64,000 bases of DNA from NORP110 sp051251595 (GTDB lineage: Bacteria; Pseudomonadota; Alphaproteobacteria; Rhodobacterales; Rhodobacteraceae). Numbering within the stretch: the stretch's first letter is position 1; the number at the start of each line of letters is the position of its first letter. The stretch covers positions 39,468-103,467 of the forward strand of contig JBPOFA010000014.1 in assembly GCA_051251595.1 (NCBI GenBank), read 5' to 3'. A program made the translations under genes and the position numbers. The notes under the pieces are model-generated. The model saw only the letters and a program-made list of their open reading frames with translations, was not told the DNA's origin and did no database searches. Shown piece by piece: positions 26,110 through 34,806 of the stretch.

Positions 26110-26651
26110 GCCGTTGCTGGACCCTTGTTTTTGCCGGCGATCAGGATGCTTTCAGATTGAAACCCTGCCCCGGTTCGCTTGGTGCCCCATTTGCGGCTTA
26201 GCGCAATCAAATGCAACGCTGCCGCAGCGGCACCGCCGCCTTTGTTCTGGTCTTTTGGATTGGCGCGCACCTGCGCCTGTTCCATGTTTTCGACGGTCAG
26301 TATCCCGTTGCCAATGCAACAGCCATCCAGCCCCAACAGCTGCAACGCCCGAGAGCTGTCGTTGCACACCGTATCGTAATGTGTCGTCTCCCCCCGGATG
26401 ACACAGCCCAAAGCAACGAACCCGTCAAAATTCGACTGCCGGTCGGCGATCCGCACGGCGGTTGGAACTTCCAACGCACCGGGAACTTCGACACATTCAT
26501 AGGTCGCACCTGCTTCTTCCAGAACGCCCTTGGCGCCGGCCAGCAAGCCATCCGCGATGGCTTTGTAATAGGGGGCGATGACGATCAAGACCTTTACCGG
26601 CTTGTCAAAGCTCGGCAAAGGCAAAATGTAATGTTCTTCTGATCCGGCCAT
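26106..26651 (-). CDS. ribH: 6,7-dimethyl-8-ribityllumazine synthase
   Basis: A 181-residue enzyme condensing 5-amino-6-ribitylaminouracil with 3,4-dihydroxy-2-butanone 4-phosphate. The segments VLIVIAPYYKAIADGLLAGAK, YECVEVPGALEVPTAV and FVALGCVIRGETTHYDTVCN are typical, the last holding the active-site histidine. It shows the usual LLGLDGCCIGNGILTVENMEQAQVRA, with a small C-terminal extension beyond E. coli RibE-type enzymes. Two bases separate it from the ribB stop, and it overlaps nusB by 4 bases. Confidence 0.95.
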   Translation of the reverse strand: MAGSEEHYILPLPSFDKPVKVLIVIAPYYKAIADGLLAGAKGVLEEAGATYECVEVPGALEVPTAVRIADRQSNFDGFVALGCVIRGETTHYDTVCNDSSRALQLLGLDGCCIGNGILTVENMEQAQVRANPKDQNKGGGAAAAALHLIALSRKWGTKRTGAGFQSESILIAGKNKGPATA

Positions 26652-26653
26652 GA

Positions 26654-27760
26654 TTACCGCTCCGTTGGAATTGGGCGTGTGCCCGAAATAGACAGGCCAT
26701 ACGCATCCAGCCCCACAACCTTTGGCGTGGGCGAATTTGTCAACAAGACCAGCTCTGACAAACCGAGGGCCGCCAAAATCTGCGCGCCCAAACCGTATTG
26801 CCGCAAGGTTTGTGGTGAAACCTCTTCCCCTGTGACCAGTTTCATCGTCGTGTCTCGCAACAAGACGACGACACCACGCCCCTCTTTGCCGATCACCTTC
26901 ATCGCGTTTTCAAGATCACCAGAAGCGTTGCCAATCCCCAAGACATCTTCCAATGGGTTCAACGCATGCATGCGCACCAAAATCGGTGCGTCGCTGTCCA
27001 GATCACCCTTGGTCAGCGCAATATGTTCCGCCCCATGGGTTTCGTCTGCAAAGACCCGCATCGTCCATTCCCCCCCAAAGGCAGACTGGACCTGTTGCGC
27101 CTCGCGTTCTTTGACCAGGTTATCGTTGCGACGGCGATAGGCGATCAGATCAGAAATCGTCCCGATCTTCATGTTGTGCATCTGCGCGAAAGCCACCAGA
27201 TCGGGCAGACGTGCCATGCTGCCGTCTTCGTTCATGACTTCGCAAATCACGCCAGACGGATTCAACCCGGCCAAACGGCTGATATCGACCGCCGCCTCTG
27301 TGTGCCCGGCCCGCACCAGCACACCACCGTCAGCGGCGCGCAGCGGAAACACATGGCCCGGCGTGGCAATTTCAGCCCCGGTCGTCGCCCCATCAATCGC
27401 AACGGCAACAGTATGCGCGCGGTCATGGGCAGAAATCCCGGTCGTCACCCCTTCCCGCGCCTCAATAGACGTGGTGAACGGCGTTTCGTGGCGCGAGGAA
27501 TTATGCGACGCCATCATCGGCAACCCAAGCGCGTCGATCCGTTCGCTGGTCAGCGACAGGCAAATCAGGCCACGACCGTGGGTCGCCATGAAATTGATCG
27601 CGTCTGGTGTCGCCATCTGCGCCGGGATAATCAAATCGCCTTCATTCTCGCGATCTTCGTGATCGACCAGAATGAACATACGCCCATTGCGGGCGTCGTC
27701 GATGATTTCCTCGACCGAGGAAATGGCGTCTTTATAGCTGGTGTCAAAACTGTCTGTCAT
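26654..27760 (-). CDS. ribB: 3,4-dihydroxy-2-butanone 4-phosphate synthase with degenerate GTP cyclohydrolase II tail
   Basis: A 368-residue protein. Residues 1-205 are a complete RibB domain: FILVDHEDRENEGDLIIPAQ with the acidic loop, then HETPFTTSIEAREGVTTGISAHDRAHT and RAGHTEAAVDISRLAGL. The C-terminal half aligns with RibA in outline (VRMHALNPLEDVLGIG, then EEVSPQTLRQYGLGAQILAALGLSELVLLTN), but the three zinc cysteines and the RQEGRGIGL loop are absent. GTP cyclohydrolase II activity is therefore unlikely, and a separate RibA should exist elsewhere. The start at 27760 is chosen because the longer frame has no family similarity. Operon with ribH and nusB. Confidence 0.93.
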   Translation of the reverse strand: MTDSFDTSYKDAISSVEEIIDDARNGRMFILVDHEDRENEGDLIIPAQMATPDAINFMATHGRGLICLSLTSERIDALGLPMMASHNSSRHETPFTTSIEAREGVTTGISAHDRAHTVAVAIDGATTGAEIATPGHVFPLRAADGGVLVRAGHTEAAVDISRLAGLNPSGVICEVMNEDGSMARLPDLVAFAQMHNMKIGTISDLIAYRRRNDNLVKEREAQQVQSAFGGEWTMRVFADETHGAEHIALTKGDLDSDAPILVRMHALNPLEDVLGIGNASGDLENAMKVIGKEGRGVVVLLRDTTMKLVTGEEVSPQTLRQYGLGAQILAALGLSELVLLTNSPTPKVVGLDAYGLSISGTRPIPTER

Positions 27761-27816
27761 AGGATCCGTCCTTGGGCATGAGGCAGATAACGCAGCTGGA
27801 TGGGGATTGCCAGTAT

Positions 27817-28404
27817 TTACAGTGTCACGCCCTGGGTCCCGACAAAATAACGATCCGCAGGCAAATATCCGGCAAGCTTTCCGGCCTCTGACCATTCTCT
27901 TTCAAGGCTTGTGTCGCCAATCAATAGAACGCCGTCAGCCGGCAGTTTGCGACCCGCTATCGCCTCTTGCACGGCGGAGCGACAGCCCGGCCATGACGTG
28001 GTGAAATTGGGCGCAACGGCGGCATGGTCCAGTTGGCCCTTGGCAATTGCTGTAGCCAAATGATCCGGGTTCAGCGGCTGCGACACAAGCGCGATGCGGG
28101 AACAGTCTTTGAGCGCATCCAGCTTGTCACCACGATCCTTGGGTAAGGCCGTCGCATGAGAAAACACACGCAACGCATTAGACGAAAACAAAAAACCGAT
28201 AACATCCCGCCCGGTCGAGGCCCGCACCGATGCATAGCTTTTATAGTCCAACCCCAATTCCTTGGCCCGCGCCACACGGCGCCGCAGGATTTCGATCGGA
28301 AGGTTCGGCAATAGATCCGCACGGGCCTTGCGCCAACAATGTGTCCGCCAAGCCTGCCCGGCTTCAAGGCTTGGCCCTTGGTTATGGCCGAGACCTGCCG
28401 TCAT
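27817..28404 (-). CDS. Uncharacterised protein in the riboflavin operon
   Basis: A 195-residue soluble protein, not recognised. It starts at ATG 28404, which overlaps the ribE stop as ATGA; the three upstream residues of the longer frame are less likely. The N-terminus GLGHNQGPSLEAG matches a short motif seen at the start of many alphaproteobacterial proteins. The rest has no transmembrane segment or signal peptide; a C-terminal part with GRKLPADGVLLIGDTSLEREWSE looks globular. Its place between ribE and ribB, translationally coupled to ribE, points to a role with riboflavin or flavin metabolism, but this is inference from position only. Confidence 0.75.
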   Translation of the reverse strand: MTAGLGHNQGPSLEAGQAWRTHCWRKARADLLPNLPIEILRRRVARAKELGLDYKSYASVRASTGRDVIGFLFSSNALRVFSHATALPKDRGDKLDALKDCSRIALVSQPLNPDHLATAIAKGQLDHAAVAPNFTTSWPGCRSAVQEAIAGRKLPADGVLLIGDTSLEREWSEAGKLAGYLPADRYFVGTQGVTL

Positions 28405-29006
28405 GTGTCCCACTCCTGCAGACGGGCCACATAGCGGGCCAATGTGTCGATCTCTAGGTTCACGACATCACCGACCTGCACCCGCCCCCAATTGGTCACG
28501 GTCTTCGTGTGCGGGATCAGGTTCACCCCAAATTCACGCCCGTTCACCTCATTCACCGTCAAAGAGGTCCCGTTCAGCGCAACCGACCCTTTCGGGGCAA
28601 TAAACCGCGCCAGAGCATCCGGGGCGCGAAATGTGACGCGCGTGCTGTCGCCCTCGTCCAAGATCTCAGTGATTTCCGCGACACCGTCCACATGGCCCGA
28701 AACGATATGCCCGCCCAGCTCATCGCCAACCTTCAACGCGCGTTCCAGATTGATCCGCTTACCAACCGACCAGCCATTGCGCCCGATATTCGTGTTGTTC
28801 ACAGTTTCTGCCGACATCTCGACGTCAAACCAGTTCTTTGGCGTCTCGCCCAAAGCGATCACGGTCAGACACACGCCATCGCAGGCGATAGAGGCGCCAA
28901 TTTCGATACCATTCACATCATAGCTGGTGGCAATCCGCGCCCGCAAATCGCCGCGCTGCTCAAGCTCTGCGATTTCGCCAACGTCGGTGATAATTCCTGT
29001 AAACAT
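28401..29006 (-). CDS. ribE: Riboflavin synthase alpha subunit
   Basis: A 201-residue enzyme that dismutates two lumazine molecules into riboflavin. It shows the family's two similar barrels: MFTGIITDVGEIAELEQ with GASIACDGVCLTVIAL, and HIVSGHVDGVAEITEI with GSVALNGTSLTVNEVNG. The ATG at 29006 follows GAAGGA. First gene of the minus-strand block ribE - unknown - ribB - ribH - nusB. I see no FMN riboswitch in the 146 bases upstream, which separate it from the divergent capsule genes. Confidence 0.95.
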   Translation of the reverse strand: MFTGIITDVGEIAELEQRGDLRARIATSYDVNGIEIGASIACDGVCLTVIALGETPKNWFDVEMSAETVNNTNIGRNGWSVGKRINLERALKVGDELGGHIVSGHVDGVAEITEILDEGDSTRVTFRAPDALARFIAPKGSVALNGTSLTVNEVNGREFGVNLIPHTKTVTNWGRVQVGDVVNLEIDTLARYVARLQEWDT

Positions 29007-29152
29007 GTGCGATCCTTCTTTCAGTATTGAATTAGCCGCAGATCAACAGCGGGGCAAGCCGTAGCAGTTCTGCCAAGATTGTGACAAATCTTAACGATAT
29101 GCTTTGAATTGCATGACAAACCTGCAGCATCGGACCAAACTGCGCAAAACAG

Positions 29153-30457
29153 ATGTGGGACAAGATGAAGACGGAAAAAGGCAACGGAAAAACATTTCTG
29201 TTTCTGCAAGGCCCGCACGGGCCCTTTTTTCGTCGCCTTTCCGATCAGCTGCGCCAAACAGGGGCAAAAACCTGGCGCATCGGCTTTAACGCAGGGGATC
29301 AAGCATTCTGGCCGGAAAAGCACAGCTACTTGCCTTTCCATGGCACGCAGGTGGACTGGGCCGACTGGCTGGATCGACAGGTGCAGGACCTCAACGTCAG
29401 CGACATCGTGCTGTATGGCGACACCCGACCGGTGCACGCGATTGCGATAGAACGCGCGAAAGCGCGCAACCTGACAATCCACGTCTTTGAGGAAGGCTAT
29501 CTGCGCCCCTATTGGATCACCTATGAACGCGATGGTTCAAACGGACATTCCCGTCTGATGGACATGTCCGTTCCGGAAATTCGCGCACGGCTGAACGACA
29601 ACGGCATCGACATCCCCGAGGTGCCCGCACATTGGGGCGATATGCGTCAGCATATTTTCTACGGGGCCGTTTATCATTGGTTTATCCTGACGATGAACCG
29701 TCGTTACAGCAACTTTGCACCGCATCGCAGCCTGACAGTTTCCCAAGAATTCCGGCTATATGTCAGACGGTTGATCCTGATGCCCTGGTTCCGCATCGAA
29801 CGATGGATTGCCACAAACCGGGTGCGGTTTGGGGGCTTCCCCTATCATCTGGCGCTGCTGCAACTGGAACATGACGCAAGTTTTCAGGCGCATTCCGATT
29901 TTGAAACATTAGAAGAATTTTCCAGAATCGTTCTGGAAGGCTTTGCCGCAGGTGGTCCATCGCACCACCATCTGGTGTTCAAGGCGCATCCGCTTGACGA
30001 CGGACGCGCCCCGGTGCAACGCGACATCATGCGGATCGCAAAAGAGCTTGGCCTGCAGAACCGCGTGCATTTCATCCGTGGCGGGAAGCTTGCACGGCTT
30101 CTGGACCATGCCCGCAGCGCCGTGGCGATCAACTCGACAGCCGCACAGCAGGCCCTTTGGCGCGGTCTTCCCACCAAAGCATTCGGATCGGCAGTATATT
30201 CAAAACCTGAATTTGTATCACAACACCCCATAACAGAGTTCTTTGCAAACCCGACCCGGCCAGACCTGGAGGCCTATCAAGATTACAGGCGGTTCCTGCT
30301 GGAAACGTCACAAATCACCGGCGGGTATTATTCGAAACGGGGCCGACGCCAGGCCCTGCGTCAGGTGGTTGATCTGATGCTTTTGGACCAGGATCCATAT
30401 GATGCCGCGAAACCGGGAACAGCGGCACCAAGGCAACAGTTTCGGATTGTAAGCTAG
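29153..30457 (+). CDS. kpsS: Capsule polysaccharide beta-Kdo transferase KpsS-like
   Basis: A 434-residue protein of the Capsule_synth family. In E. coli, KpsS adds the first beta-Kdo to phosphatidylglycerol and KpsC extends it, making the lipid-anchored linker for group 2 capsules. Visible motifs are TFLFLQGPHGPFFRRLSDQL at the N-terminus, IHVFEEGYLRPYWITYE, HHHLVFKAHPLDDGR and the donor-site segment SAVAINSTAAQQALWRGLPTKAFGSAVY. ATG at 29153; a second ATG at 29165 is also possible. First gene of a three-gene plus-strand capsule module set between ribE and ribD. Confidence 0.92.
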   Translation: MWDKMKTEKGNGKTFLFLQGPHGPFFRRLSDQLRQTGAKTWRIGFNAGDQAFWPEKHSYLPFHGTQVDWADWLDRQVQDLNVSDIVLYGDTRPVHAIAIERAKARNLTIHVFEEGYLRPYWITYERDGSNGHSRLMDMSVPEIRARLNDNGIDIPEVPAHWGDMRQHIFYGAVYHWFILTMNRRYSNFAPHRSLTVSQEFRLYVRRLILMPWFRIERWIATNRVRFGGFPYHLALLQLEHDASFQAHSDFETLEEFSRIVLEGFAAGGPSHHHLVFKAHPLDDGRAPVQRDIMRIAKELGLQNRVHFIRGGKLARLLDHARSAVAINSTAAQQALWRGLPTKAFGSAVYSKPEFVSQHPITEFFANPTRPDLEAYQDYRRFLLETSQITGGYYSKRGRRQALRQVVDLMLLDQDPYDAAKPGTAAPRQQFRIVS

Positions 30458-30560
30458 CCTACCCCCCTTAGAAGTCTGGATTTTTTACGAAAATTCAGTA
30501 GCGTCCTATCCAAAGTATAAAAAAATACTAGGCAGAGTTTCAGGTCGAGGAGACCAAGCA

Positions 30561-31703
30561 GTGTATATTTCGTCATCGCGAGCGATGCGTTTTGCCGTGC
30601 TGTTCGTATTAACGACAGCACTTGCAGCGTGTGGATTACCGCGCTCCGGCCCGACTAAGTCAGAAATTTACTCGGGTTCGGTTCAAAAACAAGGCGACGC
30701 CTTTATTGTAGAAGTCAATGATCGCGTGAACCGCGCAACAGCTGTGGTTCCCGCATTTGGGTTTTCCGACAACTTCCTTAACGCCGGGCGCGTAGGCTCT
30801 GATGTGATCAACGCCGGCGACACGCTTGGCCTGACGATCTGGGAAAACGTGGATGACGGGTTGCTGGCCGGACAAGGGCTGAACAACACAACACTTGAAG
30901 AAGTGCAGGTCGACGGCGACGGGTTTATCTTTGTGCCCTATGCGGGACGCATCCGCGCGGCGGGCAACACACCCGAAGCGATCAGACGGATCATCACCGA
31001 AAAACTGGACACCCAGACACCCGACCCTCAGGTTCTGGTCCGCAGATTGGCGGGTGACGGTTCTACAGTGTCGATCACCGGGTCCGTTGGTGGACAGGGC
31101 ATTTACCCGATTGAGCGTCCAACCCGCACGCTGACCGCGATGCTGGCCCGCGCAGGCGGGATCACGATCGCCCCTGAAATCGCGCAAGTCACGGTGTTCC
31201 GTGGCAATGAACAGGCCAAAATTTGGTTCCAGGACCTTTATAAGGACGCCCGTTTTGACATCGCCATGCGCGGTGGTGACCGGATTTTGGTCGAAGAAGA
31301 CACACGCTCGTTTACTGCATTGGGCGCAACAGGCGCGCAAAGCCGCGTGACCTTTGAAAGCCAGGCCATTTCCGGGATAGAAGCCATCGCACAGGTTGGT
31401 GGTCTAAGCACTACCTTTGCAGACCCAAAAGGCGTGTTCGTGTTCCGCAATGAACCCGCCGAAGTCGCCAATCAGGTGATGGGACGCGCAGATTTGGTCG
31501 GCGCGCAGCGCATGGTATATGTACTGGACCTGACCAAACCGAACGGCGTCTTTATGGCAAGGGACTTTGTGATCCGCGATCAGGACACCGTTTACGTCAC
31601 CGAAGCGCCATTTGCACAATGGTCTAAGATCCTCAACGCAATCGTCGGGACCGCCGGCGGACTTCAGACCATCGAAGCCATCGGCAACGGTTGGGGGGGC
31701 TGA
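30561..31703 (+). CDS. Capsule/polysaccharide export outer-membrane lipoprotein (Wza/KpsD/BexD-like)
   Basis: A 380-residue outer-membrane export protein. It starts at GTG 30561 with GAGGAG upstream. The signal peptide ends in a lipobox (LAACG). After a short linker come a Poly_export domain (VINAGDTLGLTIWENVDDGL, then VQVDGDGFIFVPYAGRIRAAG) and two SLBB-type repeats (VSITGSVGGQGIYPI and FTALGATGAQSRVTF). The C-terminus is helical. It would form the outer-membrane channel for the polysaccharide made on the KpsS/KpsC linker. ABC-transporter genes (kpsM, kpsT) and kpsE are not in the window. Confidence 0.92.
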   Translation: MYISSSRAMRFAVLFVLTTALAACGLPRSGPTKSEIYSGSVQKQGDAFIVEVNDRVNRATAVVPAFGFSDNFLNAGRVGSDVINAGDTLGLTIWENVDDGLLAGQGLNNTTLEEVQVDGDGFIFVPYAGRIRAAGNTPEAIRRIITEKLDTQTPDPQVLVRRLAGDGSTVSITGSVGGQGIYPIERPTRTLTAMLARAGGITIAPEIAQVTVFRGNEQAKIWFQDLYKDARFDIAMRGGDRILVEEDTRSFTALGATGAQSRVTFESQAISGIEAIAQVGGLSTTFADPKGVFVFRNEPAEVANQVMGRADLVGAQRMVYVLDLTKPNGVFMARDFVIRDQDTVYVTEAPFAQWSKILNAIVGTAGGLQTIEAIGNGWGG

Positions 31704-31711
31704 CCCGCCAT

Positions 31712-33712
31712 ATGAAACATGATGGGACACCATCAGCCGCCGGGCACGAAAATGCCCGGCGGCTTTTTGTATTCAATGGCGGCTTTCTGACCCAATCGCG
31801 CATCCACCGCATCCTAGAGCTTTCTGGCTGGTCAATCGCTTTGGGCAAACCATCGGCAACCGATTGGGTGGGCGTCTGGGGCAAAAGCCCGACTTCCCCC
31901 CGGGGCGAAGCCGTGGCAGAGCGCACCGATGCCAACATGCTGCGGGTCGAAGACGCGTTCCTGCGCTCGGTTTTGCCCGGCCGGTCCAACCACCCCCCGA
32001 TTGGTCTGACGCTGGATGAAACCGGCGTTCATTTCGACAGCTCTGCGCCGTCTGATCTGGAAACCTTGCTGGCCACCCACCCCTTAGATGACACAGCCCT
32101 GCTGAACCGGGCCCGCGACGCAGCAGAGCGTCTGCGCCGCAGCCATCTGTCAAAATACAATGCCTTTGACCCAGATTTGGCGCCCCCCAAAGCCCCTTAT
32201 GTTTTGGTCATTGACCAAACGCAGGATGACGCGTCCATCAAACATGGCGGGGCCTCTGCGGCGACATTTCAGGAAATGTTGGTTTTTGCGCAAACCGAAC
32301 ACCCCAGCAACCGGATCGTCATCAAGACCCATCCGGACACCATGGCAGGACATCGCAAGGGGCATTTCACCAAGGACATGGAAAACGCCCGCATCACGGT
32401 GCTGGATGATCCCATCAGCCCGTGGCGCCTGATGGAGGGCGCAACAGCCGTTTACACCGTATCCTCGCAACTTGGGTTTGAGGCCATCTATGCCGGGCAC
32501 AAACCGCGCGTTTTTGGCCAACCTTTCTATGCGGGCTGGGGCCTGACGCAGGACGAAAACCCAATTGCGCGACGCGAACGCAAACTGACCCGCGCCCAAT
32601 TATTCGCAGCGGCCATGATCCTGTACCCGACTTGGTATGATCCCAATCGGGATTGCTTGTGCGAAATCGAAGAGGCCATCGCCGCGCTTGAGGCGCAGAC
32701 ACGCGCCTGGCGGGAAGATCACAATGGCTATGACGCAGAGGGCATCAGCCGGTGGAAGCACCCCCATATGCAGGCCTTTTTCGGTGAATACGCCCCCGTT
32801 CGCTTTACCGCTGGCGGGGCGGACCAAGCCCTGCGCAAAAAGATGGTCTGGGGTGCAGGCAAGGCGGGCGATGACGCGACCCATGTCGAAGATGGCTTTG
32901 TGCGTTCCCGCGGGTTGGGGGCCAATCTGGTGCCGCCCCTGTCGCTGGTCGCTGACCCTATCGGCATCTACTATGACCCAACACGCCCCAGCCAATTGGA
33001 ACACTTCATTGCGGCTTCTCCGGATTTGCCCCCAGATGCCATCACCCGGGCCACGCGGCTGATGGGGCGACTGCGCAAGACCAACATCAGTAAGTACAAT
33101 CTGACCGGCGCACCGCTGCCGGACTTGCCACAAGGCCACCGCATTTTGGTGCCCGGACAGGTGGAAGACGACGCTTCGGTCGTGAAGGGCTGCACGGACG
33201 TCGCCAGCAATATCGATTTATTGCAACGTGCGCGCATGGAAAACCCCGATGCGATCCTGATCTACAAACCACACCCCGATGTCGAAGCAGGCCTGCGCAA
33301 AGGGGCAATCGCTCCTGAAATTGCCCAAGAGCTCGCCGACGTCATCGCGACCAATGCAGACCCAATCGCCCTGATCAACGCAGTGGATGAGGTCTGGACG
33401 ATGACATCGCTTTTGGGGTTTGAGGCGCTGATCCGATCCAAGAAAGTCACCTGCCTTGGTGTCCCGTTTTACGCCGGATGGGGGCTGACACATGATCTGT
33501 GCCCTACACCGAACCGCCGCAACGCCCAGCCAACACTTGCCCAGTTTGTGCATGCTTGTCTGATCGACTACCCCAGATATTACGACCCGATCAGCCAAAC
33601 ACATTGCCCCGTCGAAGTCGTGCTGGACCGTTTGGAAACCGGCGAGTTTCCGCAACCCTCGGTCTGGGTCAGACTTGCAAGCAAGCTTCAACGCTACATG
33701 CGCCGGACTTAG
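31712..33712 (+). CDS. kpsC: Capsule polysaccharide beta-Kdo transferase KpsC-like, duplicated domains
   Basis: A 666-residue protein from the ATG at 31712. The two halves are homologous, as in known KpsC: YVLVIDQTQDDASIKHGGAS with VIKTHPDTMAGHRKG in the first, HRILVPGQVEDDASVVKGC with YKPHPDVEAGLRKG in the second. Each also ends with a matching GFEA..PFYAGWGLT segment. The first conserved motif, RRLFVFNGGFLTQ, starts at codon 16, so coding must begin upstream of it, yet those codons overlap a terminator-like hairpin. A TTG at 31691 is an alternative start. The 3' end overlaps the convergent ribD gene by 4 bases. Confidence 0.92.
   Translation: MKHDGTPSAAGHENARRLFVFNGGFLTQSRIHRILELSGWSIALGKPSATDWVGVWGKSPTSPRGEAVAERTDANMLRVEDAFLRSVLPGRSNHPPIGLTLDETGVHFDSSAPSDLETLLATHPLDDTALLNRARDAAERLRRSHLSKYNAFDPDLAPPKAPYVLVIDQTQDDASIKHGGASAATFQEMLVFAQTEHPSNRIVIKTHPDTMAGHRKGHFTKDMENARITVLDDPISPWRLMEGATAVYTVSSQLGFEAIYAGHKPRVFGQPFYAGWGLTQDENPIARRERKLTRAQLFAAAMILYPTWYDPNRDCLCEIEEAIAALEAQTRAWREDHNGYDAEGISRWKHPHMQAFFGEYAPVRFTAGGADQALRKKMVWGAGKAGDDATHVEDGFVRSRGLGANLVPPLSLVADPIGIYYDPTRPSQLEHFIAASPDLPPDAITRATRLMGRLRKTNISKYNLTGAPLPDLPQGHRILVPGQVEDDASVVKGCTDVASNIDLLQRARMENPDAILIYKPHPDVEAGLRKGAIAPEIAQELADVIATNADPIALINAVDEVWTMTSLLGFEALIRSKKVTCLGVPFYAGWGLTHDLCPTPNRRNAQPTLAQFVHACLIDYPRYYDPISQTHCPVEVVLDRLETGEFPQPSVWVRLASKLQRYMRRT
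31735..31768 (+). terminator. Terminator-like hairpin inside the 5' end of kpsC
   Basis: An 11-bp perfect GC-rich stem (GCCGCCGGGCA / TGCCCGGCGGC, loop CGAAAA) is followed by five T residues. It lies 32 bases after the stop of the export lipoprotein gene but already inside the kpsC frame (codons 9-19). It may end or reduce transcription before kpsC. Confidence 0.75.
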
Positions 33713-34806
33713 GCACCGCGCCACCGGGTCATGACATCCGCGCCAACAGTGCGATGTTCGATCAATTCGAAACCTCTGGCCTCTGACAACGCGTCGAGCC
33801 CCATGGCCCCCAACATAGGCTGCCCCTCTGCCCCGATTGTAAGGCCAGCGTTGAACATCAACAGCTCATCCACCAAGCCCTGCCCGATCAAAGACGCCGC
33901 CAGTGCGCCGCCCCCTTCGCAAAAGACCCGCGTTATTCCAGCCTCTCCAAGCGCGGCTAGCGCTGCAGCAGGATCAACCTGCCGGTCCGAACCGATGGCA
34001 CAGGGCAGCGACCTGGCCCCCAATGCGCGCCAATCCTTGACCCGTTGCCCATCCGCATCCGCACCGTGCAGCACCCACACCGGGGTCTGCTTGGCTGTTT
34101 TGGCCAACACGCCTGACACAGGAATATCCAGGCGGCGCGACACGACAACCCGCACCGGTTGATGATCCACCCCCAAACCGCGCACGGTCAAAGATGGGTC
34201 ATCCGCCCGCGCCGTCCCTGCCCCAACCATCACCGCATCATGATTGGCCCGCATTGCATGCACCAAACGGCGCGCATCGGGGCCTGTGATCCACTTGCTT
34301 TCCCCGGTCGCGGTCGCGATCCGGCCATCAAGGCTGGCGGCCAGTTTCAACGTGACAAAGGGGCGGCCCTGAGAAACGCGTAGGAAAAAACCGGCATTGG
34401 CCTGATGTGCCGCCTCGGCGCAAATACCTGACACCACATCGACCCCCGCCGCCTTGAGCCGCGCGATCCCGCCACCATTCACCCGTGGATCAGGATCCGT
34501 CACCGCAACCACCACACGGGCAACCCCCGCCGAGATCAACGCATCGGCACAGGGCGGCGTTTGTCCGTGATGTGCGCAAGGTTCAAGTGTGACATAAGCC
34601 GTCGCGCCGCGGGCCTTGTCCCCGGCCTGCGCCAAAGCAACCGTTTCGGCATGTGGGCGTCCGCCAGCTTGCGTCCAGCCACGACCAACGATGACCCCGT
34701 CACGAACGACAACACAGCCCACGGCCGGGTTCGGCCAGACACGCCCCAAGCCTCTGGCCCCAAGGGCCAGAGCCATCTTCATGAAACGTGTATCAATCTC
34801 GGTCAC
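33709..34806 (-). CDS. ribD: Bifunctional riboflavin deaminase/reductase RibD
   Basis: A 365-residue two-domain enzyme for steps two and three of riboflavin synthesis. The N-terminal deaminase has the zinc site GGRPHAETVAL and TLEPCAHHGQTPPCADAL. The C-terminal reductase (from about residue 150) shows FVTLKLAASLDGRIATATGESKWITG, VGAGTARADDPSLTVR and the late FCEGGGALAASLIGQGLVDEL. Starts 4 bases inside the nrdR stop region (overlap at 34803-34806). It is separated from ribE by the oppositely oriented capsule genes. Confidence 0.95.
   Translation of the reverse strand: MTEIDTRFMKMALALGARGLGRVWPNPAVGCVVVRDGVIVGRGWTQAGGRPHAETVALAQAGDKARGATAYVTLEPCAHHGQTPPCADALISAGVARVVVAVTDPDPRVNGGGIARLKAAGVDVVSGICAEAAHQANAGFFLRVSQGRPFVTLKLAASLDGRIATATGESKWITGPDARRLVHAMRANHDAVMVGAGTARADDPSLTVRGLGVDHQPVRVVVSRRLDIPVSGVLAKTAKQTPVWVLHGADADGQRVKDWRALGARSLPCAIGSDRQVDPAAALAALGEAGITRVFCEGGGALAASLIGQGLVDELLMFNAGLTIGAEGQPMLGAMGLDALSEARGFELIEHRTVGADVMTRWRGA

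Noticed and set aside
26966..27781. 271-codon plus-strand open frame opposite ribB
   Set aside because: Shadow of a well-supported gene, rich in His and Arg, no ribosome site.
29007..29152. FMN riboswitch before ribE
   Set aside because: None of the conserved RFN element segments is visible in the 146-base gap.
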